Of a stretch of DNA of 64,000 nt, positions 33,932 to 44,430 are shown piece after piece. A program made the position numbers and the translations under genes. Where the stretch lies: the NCBI GenBank assembly GCA_963803125.1, contig CAWDLR010000003.1:3100001-3164000 (forward strand), in the 5' to 3' direction. This DNA comes from G963675935 sp963803125. Lineage in GTDB: Bacteria > Planctomycetota > Planctomycetia > Pirellulales > Thermoguttaceae. The notes under the pieces were generated by a model. The model did not search any database, was not told the DNA's origin, and saw nothing but the letters and a program-made list of their open reading frames with translations. How positions within the stretch are numbered: the first letter of the stretch is position 1; every line of letters starts with the position of its first letter.

Positions 33932-34882
33932 ATGTCGAGGTTAACGGCTGTAAGGATTGTCTGGGGGGCCGTCGTTACGGCCATGTTTTTTGTTTCGGCG
34001 GCAAGAGCGGACGACGACAAGGCGCCGCCCCTGCCGTTCCATTGCGTTGAAGGATACGGCGGCGGGGCGATCACGCCGATGGCCTACTTGGTCAACCCGG
34101 GACCGACGGACAACGTCTTCGGCAAACCCGCCGCGGCCCTTACCTTCGGCAACCTCGGGGACAAACAACTGGAAGCGATCACCGTCACCGAAACCCTCTG
34201 GGACAGGGTCGAGTTGGGCTACGGCGCCGATCGGATCGGATTGGGAATCCTTCCCTGTCAAGTGATGCATGAAACCGGCCTGGACTGCGGCTCCGGCGAC
34301 GTTTGGGTGAACAACTTCAACGCCCGCTTTCTGCTGGTGAAGGAGAATACCGAACTGGCGGGCATTCCGCTGCCGGCCTTGACCTTTGGCATCCATGCCA
34401 AGGTCAATGAAGGCATCGACCAGATCAACAACAATCTCGGCGGCGCATTGACCGCCATCGGATTCCGCCACAGCTATGGCACGGACTTCATGCTCACGGC
34501 CACGAAGAAGTTCGCCCACGTCTTCGGCCGGCCGCTGATCGTCAGCCTCGGCCTGCGGGAAAGTGAAGGCGCCGAGCTCGGCCTGCTCGGCTTCGGCGAC
34601 ACCTACCACGCCACGCTCGAAGGCAACGCCGTCTACCTGCCCTACGACCGCCTCGCCGTCGGCTTCGAGTTCCGCCAGAAGTTCGATCCCTACGACACCA
34701 TTCCCTGCACCACCGTCCCCGGCGCGTTCCTCGTCGGTCCCGAAGACAACTGGTACGCCGTCGAAGCGGGCTATATTTGCAGCAAACACGCCACCTTGTG
34801 CGCCGGCTGGGGCCACTTGGGCAACCTGGTCAACACCAACGCCAACGGCTCGTGGCTGCTCCAGTTGAAGTACGAGTTCTGA
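33932..34882 (+). CDS. DUF3034-like outer-membrane beta-barrel protein
   Basis: 316 residues. AAGGAGGAGGAG precedes the ATG. Signal: TAVRIVWGAVVTAMFFVSAARA. The mature protein has CVEGYGGGAITPMAYLVNPG, then repeated amphipathic strands (VELGYGADRIGLGIL, GIPLPALTFGIHAKVNEG, DFMLTATKKFAHVFGRPL), and ends in LLQLKYEF, an aromatic C-terminus typical of barrel proteins. Assignment to DUF3034 is from memory of the family and is tentative. Role unknown. selA follows in the same direction. Confidence 0.65.
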   Translation: MSRLTAVRIVWGAVVTAMFFVSAARADDDKAPPLPFHCVEGYGGGAITPMAYLVNPGPTDNVFGKPAAALTFGNLGDKQLEAITVTETLWDRVELGYGADRIGLGILPCQVMHETGLDCGSGDVWVNNFNARFLLVKENTELAGIPLPALTFGIHAKVNEGIDQINNNLGGALTAIGFRHSYGTDFMLTATKKFAHVFGRPLIVSLGLRESEGAELGLLGFGDTYHATLEGNAVYLPYDRLAVGFEFRQKFDPYDTIPCTTVPGAFLVGPEDNWYAVEAGYICSKHATLCAGWGHLGNLVNTNANGSWLLQLKYEF

Positions 34883-34987
34883 TCCGCCCACAATTGAGGA
34901 TAGGCGTTCTGTCCAACCCGGCTCACGTCGCGCACCACCAAGCCGCGGCGTGGGCCGGCTGCCTTTCTTGCCGCTTTTCTATCCGCC

Positions 34988-35018
34988 GTTTAGCCGCGCC
35001 CCGAAGGGAAGCGCTGAT
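34988..35018 (+). repeat. GTTTAGCCGCGCCCCGAAGG dispersed repeat
   Basis: A copy of the roughly 30-bp repeat (ending GAAGCGCTGA), located in the gap before selA. Confidence 0.85.
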
Positions 35019-35102
35019 GCGGGCGAACGTCAGCCGCCATCTGCCCGTTGATTCAGTGCGAGACGGCAAGGTAGAATGGAGGGGCGTGGAAATGAGGTGA
35101 TT

Positions 35103-36514
35103 ATGACCCCCTCCAAGCAGAATCTGCTGAGCCAACTCCCCGCCGTCGAGATTCTCCTGCAAGAGGCGGAAGCGCAGGGCTGGACCGCGGGCATTCCCCG
35201 CCGCGTGCTGGTCGATTCCGTGCGGGCGGCCGTCGATCGCGCGCGAGGAGGTTTGCTGGAATTGGATGACGAGGAAGTTGACGCCGCGACGCTGCGCGAC
35301 GCCATCCTCATCGACGTGCGGCAGCGAGCCCTCTCGGCCGTCGGCCCGCATTATCGCAAGGTGATCAACGCCACCGGCATCATCCTGCACACGGCGCTGG
35401 GCCGCGCCCCGCTTGCCGCGGGCGCCCTGCGGCAAATCGCTGCGGAACTTTCCGGCTATTCGCTGCTCCAGGCCGACATCGCCAGCGGCGAGCGCTCGAA
35501 ACGTGACGGACGGATCGAAAACCTCTTGCAACAACTCACCGGCGCCGAAGCCGCCACCGTCGTGAACAACAACGCCGCCGCCACCGCGATCGTGCTGAAC
35601 ACCGTCGCCCGCGGCCGCGAGGTGATCGTCTCCCGCGGGCAGCTCGTGGAGATCGGCGGCTCGTTCCGTCTGCCCGACGTCATGGCCGCCAGCGGCGTGA
35701 AGCTCGTCGAAGTGGGCACGACAAACAAAACCCATGCCGGCGACTACGAAAAGGCGGTCGGCCCCGACACCGCCGCCATCCTCCGCGTGCATCCGAGCAA
35801 CTACAAGATTTCCGGCTTTACCGCCGAAGTGCCGTTGGCCGAGTTGGTGCAGATCGGCCACGCTCACGGGTTGGTGGTGATCGACGACGTTGGCGCAGGG
35901 CCGGTGGTGGATTTCTCCCGCTTCGGCTTCGAGAAGGAGCCGACGCTGCAAGAATCGGTGCAGACCGGGGCCGACCTGATCACCTCCAGTGCCGACAAAC
36001 TGATCGGCGCCAGCCAGGGGGGCATCATCCTCGGCCGCAGCGACCTGGTTGCGGCGATTCGCAAGAACCCGTTGGCCCGGATTCTCCGCGTCGGCAAACT
36101 CACCCTGGCCGCGCTGGAGGCCACGCTCTCGTTGTTCCTCGACGAAGCCCGGGCGCTCCGTGAAGTGCCCACGTTGCGGTTGCTCCGCCGCGAACTGGCC
36201 GACATCGCCGACCAGGCCAATCGAATCGCTGCGGCCATCGCCGAAAGGACCTCTGCCGCCAACGTGACGACCATCGACGGCTTTTCCCAGATGGGTTCCG
36301 GCTCGCTACCGACGCAAAACCTGGCAACCAAGCTCGTGGCGATTCGATCGAATAACATCGAGGCGGGCGAGTTGGCCGCCCGCCTCCGCGCCGGCGCACG
36401 CCGGTCTTCGCCCGCGTCCACAAAGGCGACCTGCTGCTCGATCCCCGCACGCTCTTAGACGGCGAAGAAGAGATGCTGGTTCGCGCGGTCGTCGAGGCGG
36501 TGTCGTCCGCCTAG
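35103..36514 (+). CDS. selA: L-seryl-tRNA(Sec) selenium transferase, frameshift near the end
   Basis: A PLP enzyme of about 470 residues that converts Ser-tRNA(Sec) to Sec-tRNA(Sec) with selenophosphate. The N-terminal domain is LLSQLPAVEILLQEAEAQG. The core is KVINATGIILHTALGRAPL, EAATVVNNNAAATAIVLNT, SRGQLVEIGGSFRLPDVMA and EVGTTNKTHAGDYEKAV; the PLP-lysine block is TSSADKLIGASQGG. At about 36395 one base is lost, and the other frame gives the expected end VFARVHKGDLLLDPRTLL...AVVEAVSSA with TAG at 36512. No selB is adjacent, though it usually follows selA. A tRNA(Sec) gene was not recognised in the window. Confidence 0.92.
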
Positions 36515-36527
36515 GAGTTGATCAGTC

Positions 36528-37001
36528 ATGGGCTTCTGGAACTTCTCGGAGAGCAGGACTTTTGAGGGCGCGGCGATCATCTTTATAAGCGCCGTTGCCG
36601 CTGGAGGCTGGATCTACGGAGCAAGCGACAACCTTGCTTCGGTTGGCTGCCAGGCGGATGCCAGGCTGGCTCTGCTCTGCGACGGAGGCGTGATCTTGAC
36701 CGGCGGCATTATATCGCTGCTGTGGCTCGCGGGCCGCAGGCTGAGTACCCTGGCCATCATCAACGTGCTTCTTGCCGCTTCGTTCGTCTTCGGCGTGCTG
36801 GCGCTTTGGATCATGCACGCACACGGCGTGCTCGCCATCGCCCTCGACCCGGCAGGCAAGTATCCGGAGTGGCTGGCCGGCGCGGTGCCGGTTCTGCTGT
36901 TGCTTATCATGGCAAGCACTTGGTATCCCGCGGCGCGAAGGCGGCTTCAGCGACGGGCGCTGGAGCGAAGCGACTCCCCTGCGCCGCCCTCGCCGCGCTA
37001 G
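36528..37001 (+). CDS. Four-helix membrane protein of unknown function
   Basis: 157 residues with four hydrophobic segments: GAAIIFISAVAAGGWIYG, GGVILTGGIISLLWLAG, TLAIINVLLAASFVFGVLAL and WLAGAVPVLLLLIMAS. A charged tail follows. It starts 14 bases after selA and may be cotranscribed; it is not a known selenium gene. Its end overlaps the convergent HNH gene by four bases. Confidence 0.65.
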   Translation: MGFWNFSESRTFEGAAIIFISAVAAGGWIYGASDNLASVGCQADARLALLCDGGVILTGGIISLLWLAGRRLSTLAIINVLLAASFVFGVLALWIMHAHGVLAIALDPAGKYPEWLAGAVPVLLLLIMASTWYPAARRRLQRRALERSDSPAPPSPR

Positions 37002-37801
37002 TTCTGCTTTGCTCGGCACTTCGCGCAGAGCAATTGCACGTTCTGTGCCGCCGGCGTATTGCCGCGCAGCGACGGACTGGTGATGCTGAAGTCGATGCCG
37101 TCGCGGCCGCCGCAGCGGGCGCACTTGCCGCCGTCGCGCCGCCACGCTGCCGCCCGCACCGCTTCGGATATGAATTGCTCGTCGGCCGGGGTGCCCGGTC
37201 TGACGCCGACAAGATCGTGCCGCAGCCGATCGCGCTGCAAGCGGTCCTTTTCCGTCGTCGTTTCAAACAGCAACGTTAGCCCCTTGTCGCTAGCGCCGAG
37301 TTCCGTCGGCTTCAACTCCCAGACCCAATCGCCGAAGAGGTAACAAGGGTGATCTGCCGGCCCGTTCTGCCACCAGCGCAGCGGTGTTGTCCTACCCACG
37401 GCGGCGTTGGCGGCAGCCAGGTCGGCGCCGTTCTCGAAAGCGTAGACCGTGTGCAGCGGCAAATCCAAATTGCAGTGCAGAATCGAGAACGGCCGGCGGA
37501 TCGGGCGATAATGGGCGAAAAACCTGGCCACCGGCAGAAACATCGGATCGCGCTCGACCGGCTTGATCGTGTACTTGTCGTGGTAAGCCGCCGCGAATTC
37601 GTCGAACGCCCGCTGCGCCTCCTTCTTGCGTTGCAGCAACTCAGCCGAGTATTGCGACCGATTCCACTGCTCGGTCGCGGCTTGCCAGGCCGCCACCAGC
37701 AGATCGATTTGCCGAAGATACTCGGCGAACTCCGCCGCGGGGGGCGCCTCGGGCGACTGCACGAAGCCGCCGTAGTCCAGCATCTTCGTCTTGATCGGCA
37801 T
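36998..37801 (-). CDS. HNH-type zinc/nuclease-fold protein
   Basis: 267 residues. A helical N-terminal part (LRQIDLLVAAWQAATEQW; LLQRKKEAQRAFDEFAAAYH) is followed by a central domain (ILHCNLDLPLHTVYAFENG). The C-terminal HNH-like module is WRRDGGKCARCGGRDGID, then the Asn/His-poor segment and NVQLLCAKCRAKQN, with two CxxC pairs binding zinc. The canonical His residues of the active HNH site are not clear, so nuclease activity is doubtful. No restriction-modification partner. Confidence 0.7.
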   Translation of the reverse strand: MPIKTKMLDYGGFVQSPEAPPAAEFAEYLRQIDLLVAAWQAATEQWNRSQYSAELLQRKKEAQRAFDEFAAAYHDKYTIKPVERDPMFLPVARFFAHYRPIRRPFSILHCNLDLPLHTVYAFENGADLAAANAAVGRTTPLRWWQNGPADHPCYLFGDWVWELKPTELGASDKGLTLLFETTTEKDRLQRDRLRHDLVGVRPGTPADEQFISEAVRAAAWRRDGGKCARCGGRDGIDFSITSPSLRGNTPAAQNVQLLCAKCRAKQN

Positions 37802-37883
37802 GACGCCCACCTCAGCCAGACGGCCCCGGCGTGCTCACACCACCGCTATCTGAAGTCTAGCTCATGTGGACCGACTTACCACT

Positions 37884-37913
37884 GTTTAGCCGCGCCCCGA
37901 AGGGAAGCGCTGA
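37884..37913 (+). repeat. GTTTAGCCGCGCCCCGAAGG dispersed repeat
   Basis: A near-identical copy of the repeat at 34988, in the 246-base gap before the glycosidase gene. Confidence 0.85.
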
Positions 37914-38047
37914 CGGCTTGAAAACTACCCCCGCCCGGCGTAGCATGGATGGTACTCCTACGAACGCGTATTGCATCCCGCCCCTGAAGCGGCCATGCCA
38001 CTGCCGCCGCAACTCCCGCCACTGCAACACTGTAGGAAACGACTTCG

Positions 38048-40721
38048 ATGAGAACGCGGAAGAACACACATAGGATCTGTGGACGGATGACGGCCCTTGT
38101 GGTCGCTCTGCTCTCGTGCCACGTTGCGATTGTATGGGGGGCTGAGCGGAAGATGGAGAGCAAGAGTCTTAACGGCACATGGCAGGTGCGGCCGCAGTCG
38201 CTCGAGTGCATCGGCACGTCGGGCCTGGCCGAAACGCTACGGGCCAAGGACGGCTGGATTCCCGTCCAGGTGCCGGGCGAAGTTCATCTCGACCTGGTCA
38301 AGGCGGGACAAATGCCCGAGCCGACCGTCGGCGCCAATATGCCCAAATGCCGCTGGCCGGAGACGAAATCCTGGTGGTATCGCACCACGTTCACCGTGCC
38401 GCAGGATTTCCTCGCTTTCGAGCGGCAGCAGATCATCTTCGACGGGCTCGATCTCTACGCGCAGGTGTTTGTCAACGGCAAACTGGCGGGCGAGGCGACC
38501 GATGCCTTCGTGCCCGCCACATTCGACGTGAAGCGACTGCTGCACGCCGGCAAGAATGAACTGGTGGTGCGGCTGACCGCGGGCTCGGAGCTTTCCCGCG
38601 ACGATTCGCCGCCCGCTCAAGGGCTGCCGCCGCACAAGCCGAAGTTCGGCGAAATCCCCAATCCGATCCGCGACGGCGATTTCTACGGCCATCGCAATTG
38701 GTACGGCCGCCGCTGGCTGCGGAAGCCCCAGGCCGAGTACGGCTGGGACTGGCAAGACGCACTGGCGAACATCGGCATCTGGCGCGGCGTTCGCCTCGAA
38801 GGCCGCTCCTATGCGGTGCTCGAAGATCTGCGGCTCGACACGCTGCTTGGCGACGGCCGTGCGTCGTTGGAAATGGAGGCGGTCGTTGAAAACCTGCATC
38901 CCTGGAGCGCCCGGGCTTGCGTGCTGACAGTTGCGATTCGCCCGCCCGACGGCGGCCCGACGGTCGAGCGCCGCTACCCCATCGACGCCGTGCCGGGGCA
39001 GGTTCCCGTCCGCGGCGTGATCGAAATCCCGCAAGCGAAGCTCTGGTGGCCCAACGGCATGGGCGACCAGCCGCTCTACCGTGTCAACGCGACCGTCGCC
39101 GACGCCGCGGGGACGATCCGCGACTCGCGGCAATTCGACATCGGCCTGCGGACGATCGACATCGAATCAAAAGCGTCTGAAGGAGGGGAGCCGCTTCTGT
39201 ATCCGCGTCAACGGCCGCAACGTCTTCTGCCGCGGCGCCAATCTTGGCCCGCACGACGTGATTTTCGCGCGAATCACGGACGCCAAGTATGAGAAATTGG
39301 TGTCGGAAGCGAAAAACGCCCACATGACGATGTTCCGCATCAACGGCGTTTCGATTTTCGAGGCCCCCGCGTTCTACGACGCCTGCGATCGGGCCGGCAT
39401 TCTCATCTTCCACGATCTTCCCTTCGCGTGCAGCACCTATCCCGACGACGACGCCGGCTTCCGCGAGGCGGTGCGGGCCGAGACCGAGGCGGCCGTCCGC
39501 CTGTTGCGGCACCACCCCTCGATCGCCCTCTGGAGCGGCAGCAACGAGTGCGTCATCGGGCTGTGCGATTGGTGGAACGGCGATCGCAGCAAGCCGCTGA
39601 ACCTGGGCGGCTCGAAACTCTACAACCAGGTCCTGCCCGAGGTCTGTCGGCTATTCGATCCGCGCCGCCCCTATCGGCCCAGCAGTCCCTGCGGCGGCGA
39701 GTATCCCAACAGCGACACGGCCGGCGACTGCCATTGGTGGTGGGCCTATCTCAGCGGCGACGTGAACCGCCGCATTCGCCAGGAAGTGTTCGACGAATGC
39801 CGCGGCCGCTTCGTCAGCGAATGGGGATTTCCCGCCCCCACGCATCTCGACTCGATGCGGGAGTACCTTTCGCCCGCCGAGATGAAGCCGGGCTCGTGGG
39901 CGCGGCAATTCCACACGAATCAGATGGTCGGCGGCAACGTCAACGCCGCCGTGCGCATGCACTACGCCGATCCAGAGAAACTGCCGCTCCCCCAGTACGT
40001 CGTCTTTGCGCAAATGTGTCAGGCCTTCATTCACGGCCACGCGATGGAGGCGATGCGCTTCCGCAAGCTCGATCCGGCCGACGATTGTGAGGGCGCTCTG
40101 ATCTGGTCCTATTCCGAGCCCTGGGGCGAAACCGGCTGGTCGCTGTTGGACTATTATCTTCGCCGCAAACCGAGCTACTACGCCGTCGCCCGGGCGTGCC
40201 GGCCGGTGAAGGTCATCGTGCGGCGGCGCGGCGAGCGGCTCGTCACCCGCATGGTCAACGACACACTGCAGCCGGTCGAGGGCGTCGTGCAGCACGGCTG
40301 GTGGCGGCTTGACGGCAGCGACCGGTCCGTGCAGTCGCGATCGGTCACCGTGCCGGCCGACGGCATGATTCAAGTCGCCACCGAAAAAATCGCGTCGCCC
40401 GCCGAACGGAATCCGAAGGAGTGGCTCTACGCGGCCGTGTTCCGAAGAGGTGATCTGCCGGTGGACCAGTCCGTCTGGCTATTGGAACCCTATCGCAAGT
40501 TGTCCATCGCGCCGCCGCAGATCAAAGTGACGCCGCGAGCCGATGGTTGGCTGGAGGTCGCCAGCCCGGTTTACGCCCACGGCGTTCACACCGAAGATCA
40601 CGGCCACGAGCTGATCTCCGACAACTGGTTCGACCTGCTTCCCGGCGTACCGGTGCGTGTGCATTTGGCGCCGGGAAACGGCCCGGAGTCGATCCATCTC
40701 GAAGCGACGCTGGCAAAATGA
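38048..40721 (+). CDS. Glycoside hydrolase family 2 (beta-mannosidase-like), frameshifted
   Basis: A secreted enzyme of about 890 residues. Signal: MTALVVALLSCHVAIVWGAE. The sugar-binding domain has SLNGTWQVRP, WWYRTTFTVPQDF and IIFDGLDLYAQVFVNGKLAG; the immunoglobulin-like domain follows. At an A4 run near 39168 the frame shifts. With three A residues it would read ESKRLKEGSRFCIRVNGRNV and continue into the catalytic barrel. There FCRGANLGPHD, HMTMFRINGVSIFEAPAFYD, HHPSIALWSGSNE (the acid/base Glu of GH2 is in the NE pair) and VSEWGFPAP (a candidate nucleophile Glu) are seen. Likely acts on mannosides of polysaccharides or glycoproteins. Confidence 0.87.
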
Positions 40722-40758
40722 ATGGGCATAGCCGGGCGGCGCCCAACGTCACAATTCC

Positions 40759-40784
40759 GTTTAGCCGCGCCCCGGAGGGAAGCG
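40759..40784 (+). repeat. GTTTAGCCGCGCCCC dispersed repeat
   Basis: A copy of the dispersed repeat with GGAG in place of GAAG, just after the glycosidase gene. Confidence 0.8.
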
Positions 40785-40942
40785 GCCAGCGTGTGCCGAA
40801 CTGGCTGCTGGGCCGACTGACCACGTCCGGACGCTCAGCCGAGTTGCTGCATCAATTGGCGGTGAGGTCCTGACCGGATTGTCGAGTGTCGCCCATAGGG
40901 TAAAATAGGAAATGAGGAAGCCAGCAAGGTCGCAAGCACGCG

Positions 40943-41140
40943 GTGCTGCCAGTGAAAGACTTCAACCTAAATGTCGGCGGAATCATTGGTGGAGTTCTTG
41001 GACTGGCGGCCATCGTGGCGATATGTCTCGTCCTGGGAAATGCCTTGCCCGGTGGCGGCTGGATTACTGGTCTCGGCGTAGCTGGCGGTGCGATGGTGGG
41101 TAACTTTCTTTGGGGCTGCGCCGTCCGGAAACAGAAGTGA
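40943..41140 (+). CDS. Small membrane protein
   Basis: 65 residues from a GTG; a second GTG at 40952 is equally possible. Two hydrophobic stretches rich in Gly (GGIIGGVLGLAAIVAICLVL and GLGVAGGAMVGNFLWGCAV) end in RKQK. No family was recognised. Confidence 0.45.
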   Translation: MLPVKDFNLNVGGIIGGVLGLAAIVAICLVLGNALPGGGWITGLGVAGGAMVGNFLWGCAVRKQK

Positions 41141-41277
41141 CGCTCGCCAGCGCGTTGTTGGCCCACTACCCTGAGCTCCCGATGCACGGTATTCCACTCT
41201 CGTTGGTGCGCCGGTACAAGCACCGCGATCCCAGTAGATCCCGCCTGCCGAGTTGGACTTCCGGCCTGCCTGCGCCA

Positions 41278-41302
41278 GTCCCGCTCGGCAAGCGGGACCT
41301 AC
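41278..41302. repeat. CCCGCTCGGCAAGCGGGACC half-element
   Basis: A copy of the right half of the 20527-20602 repeat, in the gap before the dipeptidase gene. The other half is absent. Confidence 0.8.
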
Positions 41303-41411
41303 TTCGCGTCCGCGTACGAGTTTTTCTTGACGTAGCCCCCCCACTCAGCTATCTTTGAGGAAGCATCGGCAAACCCCTCCCTCCCTTTCCCTCCTGCAAC
41401 GAGAGAGCCAC

Positions 41412-43100
41412 ATGCAACGCCCCAATTCTCCATTGCCGTCGTTCTGCGCCCGCAGATTCCCGCAAGTGCTCTTACTGCTTTTCGCCGCGGTGGCCGCGAT
41501 CTTCATGGTTTCGCCCGCCGCCGCCTGTACGAGCATCCTGGTCACCCGCGGCGCCTCGGCCGACGGCTCGGTGATGATCACCGCCGCCGGCGACTCGGCC
41601 GGCGGTTTTGCCAGCATGGGCGTTCTGCCCGCCGCCGACCACAAGCCGGGCGAAACGATCACGGTCGAAGCGGGCTGCGACGAGGAAGTGAAAAACGTCG
41701 GCGGCAAGATTCCGCAAGTCCCGCATACCTATCAGGTGCTCAGCGGCCTGATCAACGAACATCAGCTCGCCCTGTCCGAAACCACCTTCGGCGGCCGAAA
41801 AGAACTGCTCAACCCGCAGGGAATGCTCCGCTACGGTTTCATGATGCAGCTCGCCCTGCAACGGGCCCGCACCGCCCGCGAGGCAATCAACGTGATGACC
41901 AAGCTGGTCAACCAATTCGGCTACGCCGATGAGGGCGAGTCGATCTCGATCGCCGACACGCAAGAGGCGTGGATCCTGGAGATCGTCGGTGCCGGCCCCG
42001 GCGGCAAGGGCGCGGTCTGGGCCGCCTGCCGCGTGCCCGACGGACACGTCTCCTGCCACGCCAACCAATCGCGGATCGGCGAGATCCCCCGCGACGATCC
42101 GGCCAACTGGCTGTTCTCCGAAAACGTCGAGAGCTTCGCGGTGAAGCACGGCTGGTACGATCCGAAGTCGGGCCAACCGTTCCGCTTCTTCGAGGCCTAC
42201 TGCCCGCCGTTGCCCTTGCAAAAGCGGATTTGCGACTCGCGGGTCTGGAGCATCCTGCGGCGTGCGGCCCCATCGCAGCATCTTGCTCCCGACTACTACC
42301 GCGGCAAGCCCGGCTCGCAGCCCTATCCGCTCTCGCTGCGGCCCGATCACAAGCTCTCGGTCGCCGACGTGATGGCCCTGATGCGCGACCATTATGAGGG
42401 GACCGACTTCGACATGACCAAGGGGGTCAACGCCGGCCCCTTCGGCGCGCCGACCCGCTGGCGGCCGCTGGTCTGGAAGGTCGACGGCGTCGAATACGCC
42501 TGGGAGCGGCCGATCTCCACGCAGCAGACCGCCTTCTCCAGCATCACGCAATCGCGGGCGTGGCTACCCAACGCGATCGGCGGCCTGGTCTGGTACGGCA
42601 TGGACGATAGTTACACCAGTTGCTACCTGCCCTTCTACTGCTGCATCGACGCCGTGCCCAGGAGTTTCGCCGCCGGCACGATCCAGCACTTCTCCTGGGA
42701 TTCGGCCTGGTGGGTCTTCAACGTCGCCTCGAACCTCGCCTATACGAAGTACTCCTACATCACGCCCGAGATTCAGGCGGTGCAGCGTGAGATCGAATCG
42801 ACGATGCTGGCGTTGCAGGGCCCGGTGGAGAAGACCGCGCTGGAACTCAACAAGTCCGCCCCGAACCTGATGGTCCGCTACCTGACCGACTATTGCGTCA
42901 GCCACGGCGACCTGACGACCGCCCGCTGGCAAGCGCTGATCGAGCACCTCTTGACCAAGTACAACGACGGCTACATCCGCGACCCGCAAGGCAAGTATCC
43001 CAACGTCGGCTATCCCGAAGCCTGGCTCCGCCGCGTGCTGAAAGAGCGCCCCGAGCAGTTCAAATTGCCGGTAGAAAAGCCGAAGGATAAGCCGCACTAA
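41412..43100 (+). CDS. C69-family dipeptidase, secreted
   Basis: A 562-residue N-terminal-nucleophile hydrolase (PepD-like). The signal peptide VLLLLFAAVAAIFMVSPAAA is followed at once by CTSILVTRGASADGSVMI, where the Cys is the catalytic nucleophile exposed after cleavage. Other marks are LSGLINEHQLALSETTFGG, YADEGESISIADTQEAWILE, VSCHANQSRIGEI and GIHAT-like motif replaced by FNVASNLAYTKYSYI. The length is typical for large C69 members. Probably trims peptides in the periplasm. Confidence 0.9.
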   Translation: MQRPNSPLPSFCARRFPQVLLLLFAAVAAIFMVSPAAACTSILVTRGASADGSVMITAAGDSAGGFASMGVLPAADHKPGETITVEAGCDEEVKNVGGKIPQVPHTYQVLSGLINEHQLALSETTFGGRKELLNPQGMLRYGFMMQLALQRARTAREAINVMTKLVNQFGYADEGESISIADTQEAWILEIVGAGPGGKGAVWAACRVPDGHVSCHANQSRIGEIPRDDPANWLFSENVESFAVKHGWYDPKSGQPFRFFEAYCPPLPLQKRICDSRVWSILRRAAPSQHLAPDYYRGKPGSQPYPLSLRPDHKLSVADVMALMRDHYEGTDFDMTKGVNAGPFGAPTRWRPLVWKVDGVEYAWERPISTQQTAFSSITQSRAWLPNAIGGLVWYGMDDSYTSCYLPFYCCIDAVPRSFAAGTIQHFSWDSAWWVFNVASNLAYTKYSYITPEIQAVQREIESTMLALQGPVEKTALELNKSAPNLMVRYLTDYCVSHGDLTTARWQALIEHLLTKYNDGYIRDPQGKYPNVGYPEAWLRRVLKERPEQFKLPVEKPKDKPH

Positions 43101-43223
43101 CCTGGAGCGCGGTCGCCGCCTCTGAGGAGTACACCGCTCGGGCTCGCTCTTGACCTCTGCCGCAACCTCGGCGGCTAGGAGAGGCCGCGCGCCCCCCCGT
43201 TTGATGCCATCGTTGCGGCTGGC

Positions 43224-44035
43224 TTACGCTGGAAGTCCGAGGCAAATCGCCGCTCCGCCTGAGCGGCTCGCAGCCACGAGAACCTCCCCCGACGATTTCA
43301 TCCAAATCCCGACATCGGAGGTTACGTTGCTGGGCGTGCCGGCTAAGACAAGACGACCGCCAGTTGCCAGATTAACAAGGTTGAACTGACCGTCACATGT
43401 TTCGATGCTGAATCCGCGGTACTGCATTCGCAATTGCCTGATGTGCAGTTCGGAATGAGCGTCCAGACCCATCGCTAATATGATATCTCCCGGTTTGTCG
43501 CGAATTTCGAGGAGGCGCCCGACGTTCGCACATCAAAGCGGTCAACTCCAACACGCCATTCGTTGTCGGCGATTCGGAGCATTTCATTTCCCGCGGGATC
43601 GGTCAGAATTGCGTTCAACCGGCGAGGTGCAGAACGACATTCGGGTTCACTGATCCCGAAGACCACCTCAGCGTCAAACATCGCGATTGTTCTGCAGTGA
43701 AATCGACCTGAGGCGATCCGTACGGAAAAGGGACCAATTCCCGGAAACAGAATGTCCCTTGTGTACTTGTACCTCGCGCACCAAGGGTTTCGGTTCGCTG
43801 CGCGGACCACGTCATCGGACAAAATACGGCGCGTCGCCCGGTCATGATCTACGCCACACAGTAACGTGATGCCGTTTGGATCATGCTCCGTGGCATCACA
43901 ATATGGTGGATCGAAATGATGGTACTGAACAATCGCGAAGCCGCACATCACGCATCCAAAGCCGCATCGTTGGCGAATCGCGCGCTTCGTGTGCTCGTCG
44001 ATGTCACGAGACAAGCCAAAACGGTTCTCCCCCAT
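43224..44035 (-). CDS. HNH nuclease-domain protein, frameshifted
   Basis: About 270 residues. MGENRFGLSRDIDEHTKRAI leads into CGFGCVMCGFAIVQYHHFDP, a His pair, and GITLLCGVDHDRATRRI: CxxC, HH and a later Cys/His as in HNH proteins. After FPGIGPFSVRIASGRFHCR a beta-rich C-terminal part runs to about 43525, where the frame shifts. The second frame gives LLEIRDKPGDIILAMGLDAH and IRQLRMQYRGFSIETCDGQF to the end. No methyltransferase or other defence gene is nearby. Confidence 0.7.
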
Positions 44036-44430
44036 CCGACCTTCCTCTTGAGGACTCCTGCGACGCGCTATCGTAACTGCCAACACTAGTCTGTAACCTA
44101 CCCGAGCGCGTTCGAGGTGCCAATGAGTCGGCGCTTTGGGCCATCAAGTGGGCCGGTCACTTCGTGGTACCAATCCCCGATGATCGAAATTGACGCAACA
44201 GTGACGCTGCACGAGGGACTTTCACGCTCGTTTTCTCGTCACACGTTCGGGCAAGGCTTTTGTGGGTTACGACCGCGTCCGGCGCACTTTACATGTTCAG
44301 CCGTGGCGTAGACTTGAGCCGCTTGGCCCAAGCCGTCCGCTTGAAACATGCCGCTGTCAAGCGTAGGATGGGCGACGGCGGAAACGAGGGCGGTGAGCAG
44401 CCGCAGTCTCATCGGGAGCGGGTTCCTGGC
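44036..44430. other. Gap before RAYT-1
   Basis: About 395 bases between the divergent HNH gene and the transposase gene. No palindrome, promoter or small gene could be supported, although the transposase frame is open upstream to 44260. Confidence 0.4.

Noticed and set aside
43224..44035. Restriction or defence system around the HNH proteins
   Set aside because: No methyltransferase, helicase or other defence partner lies next to either HNH gene.
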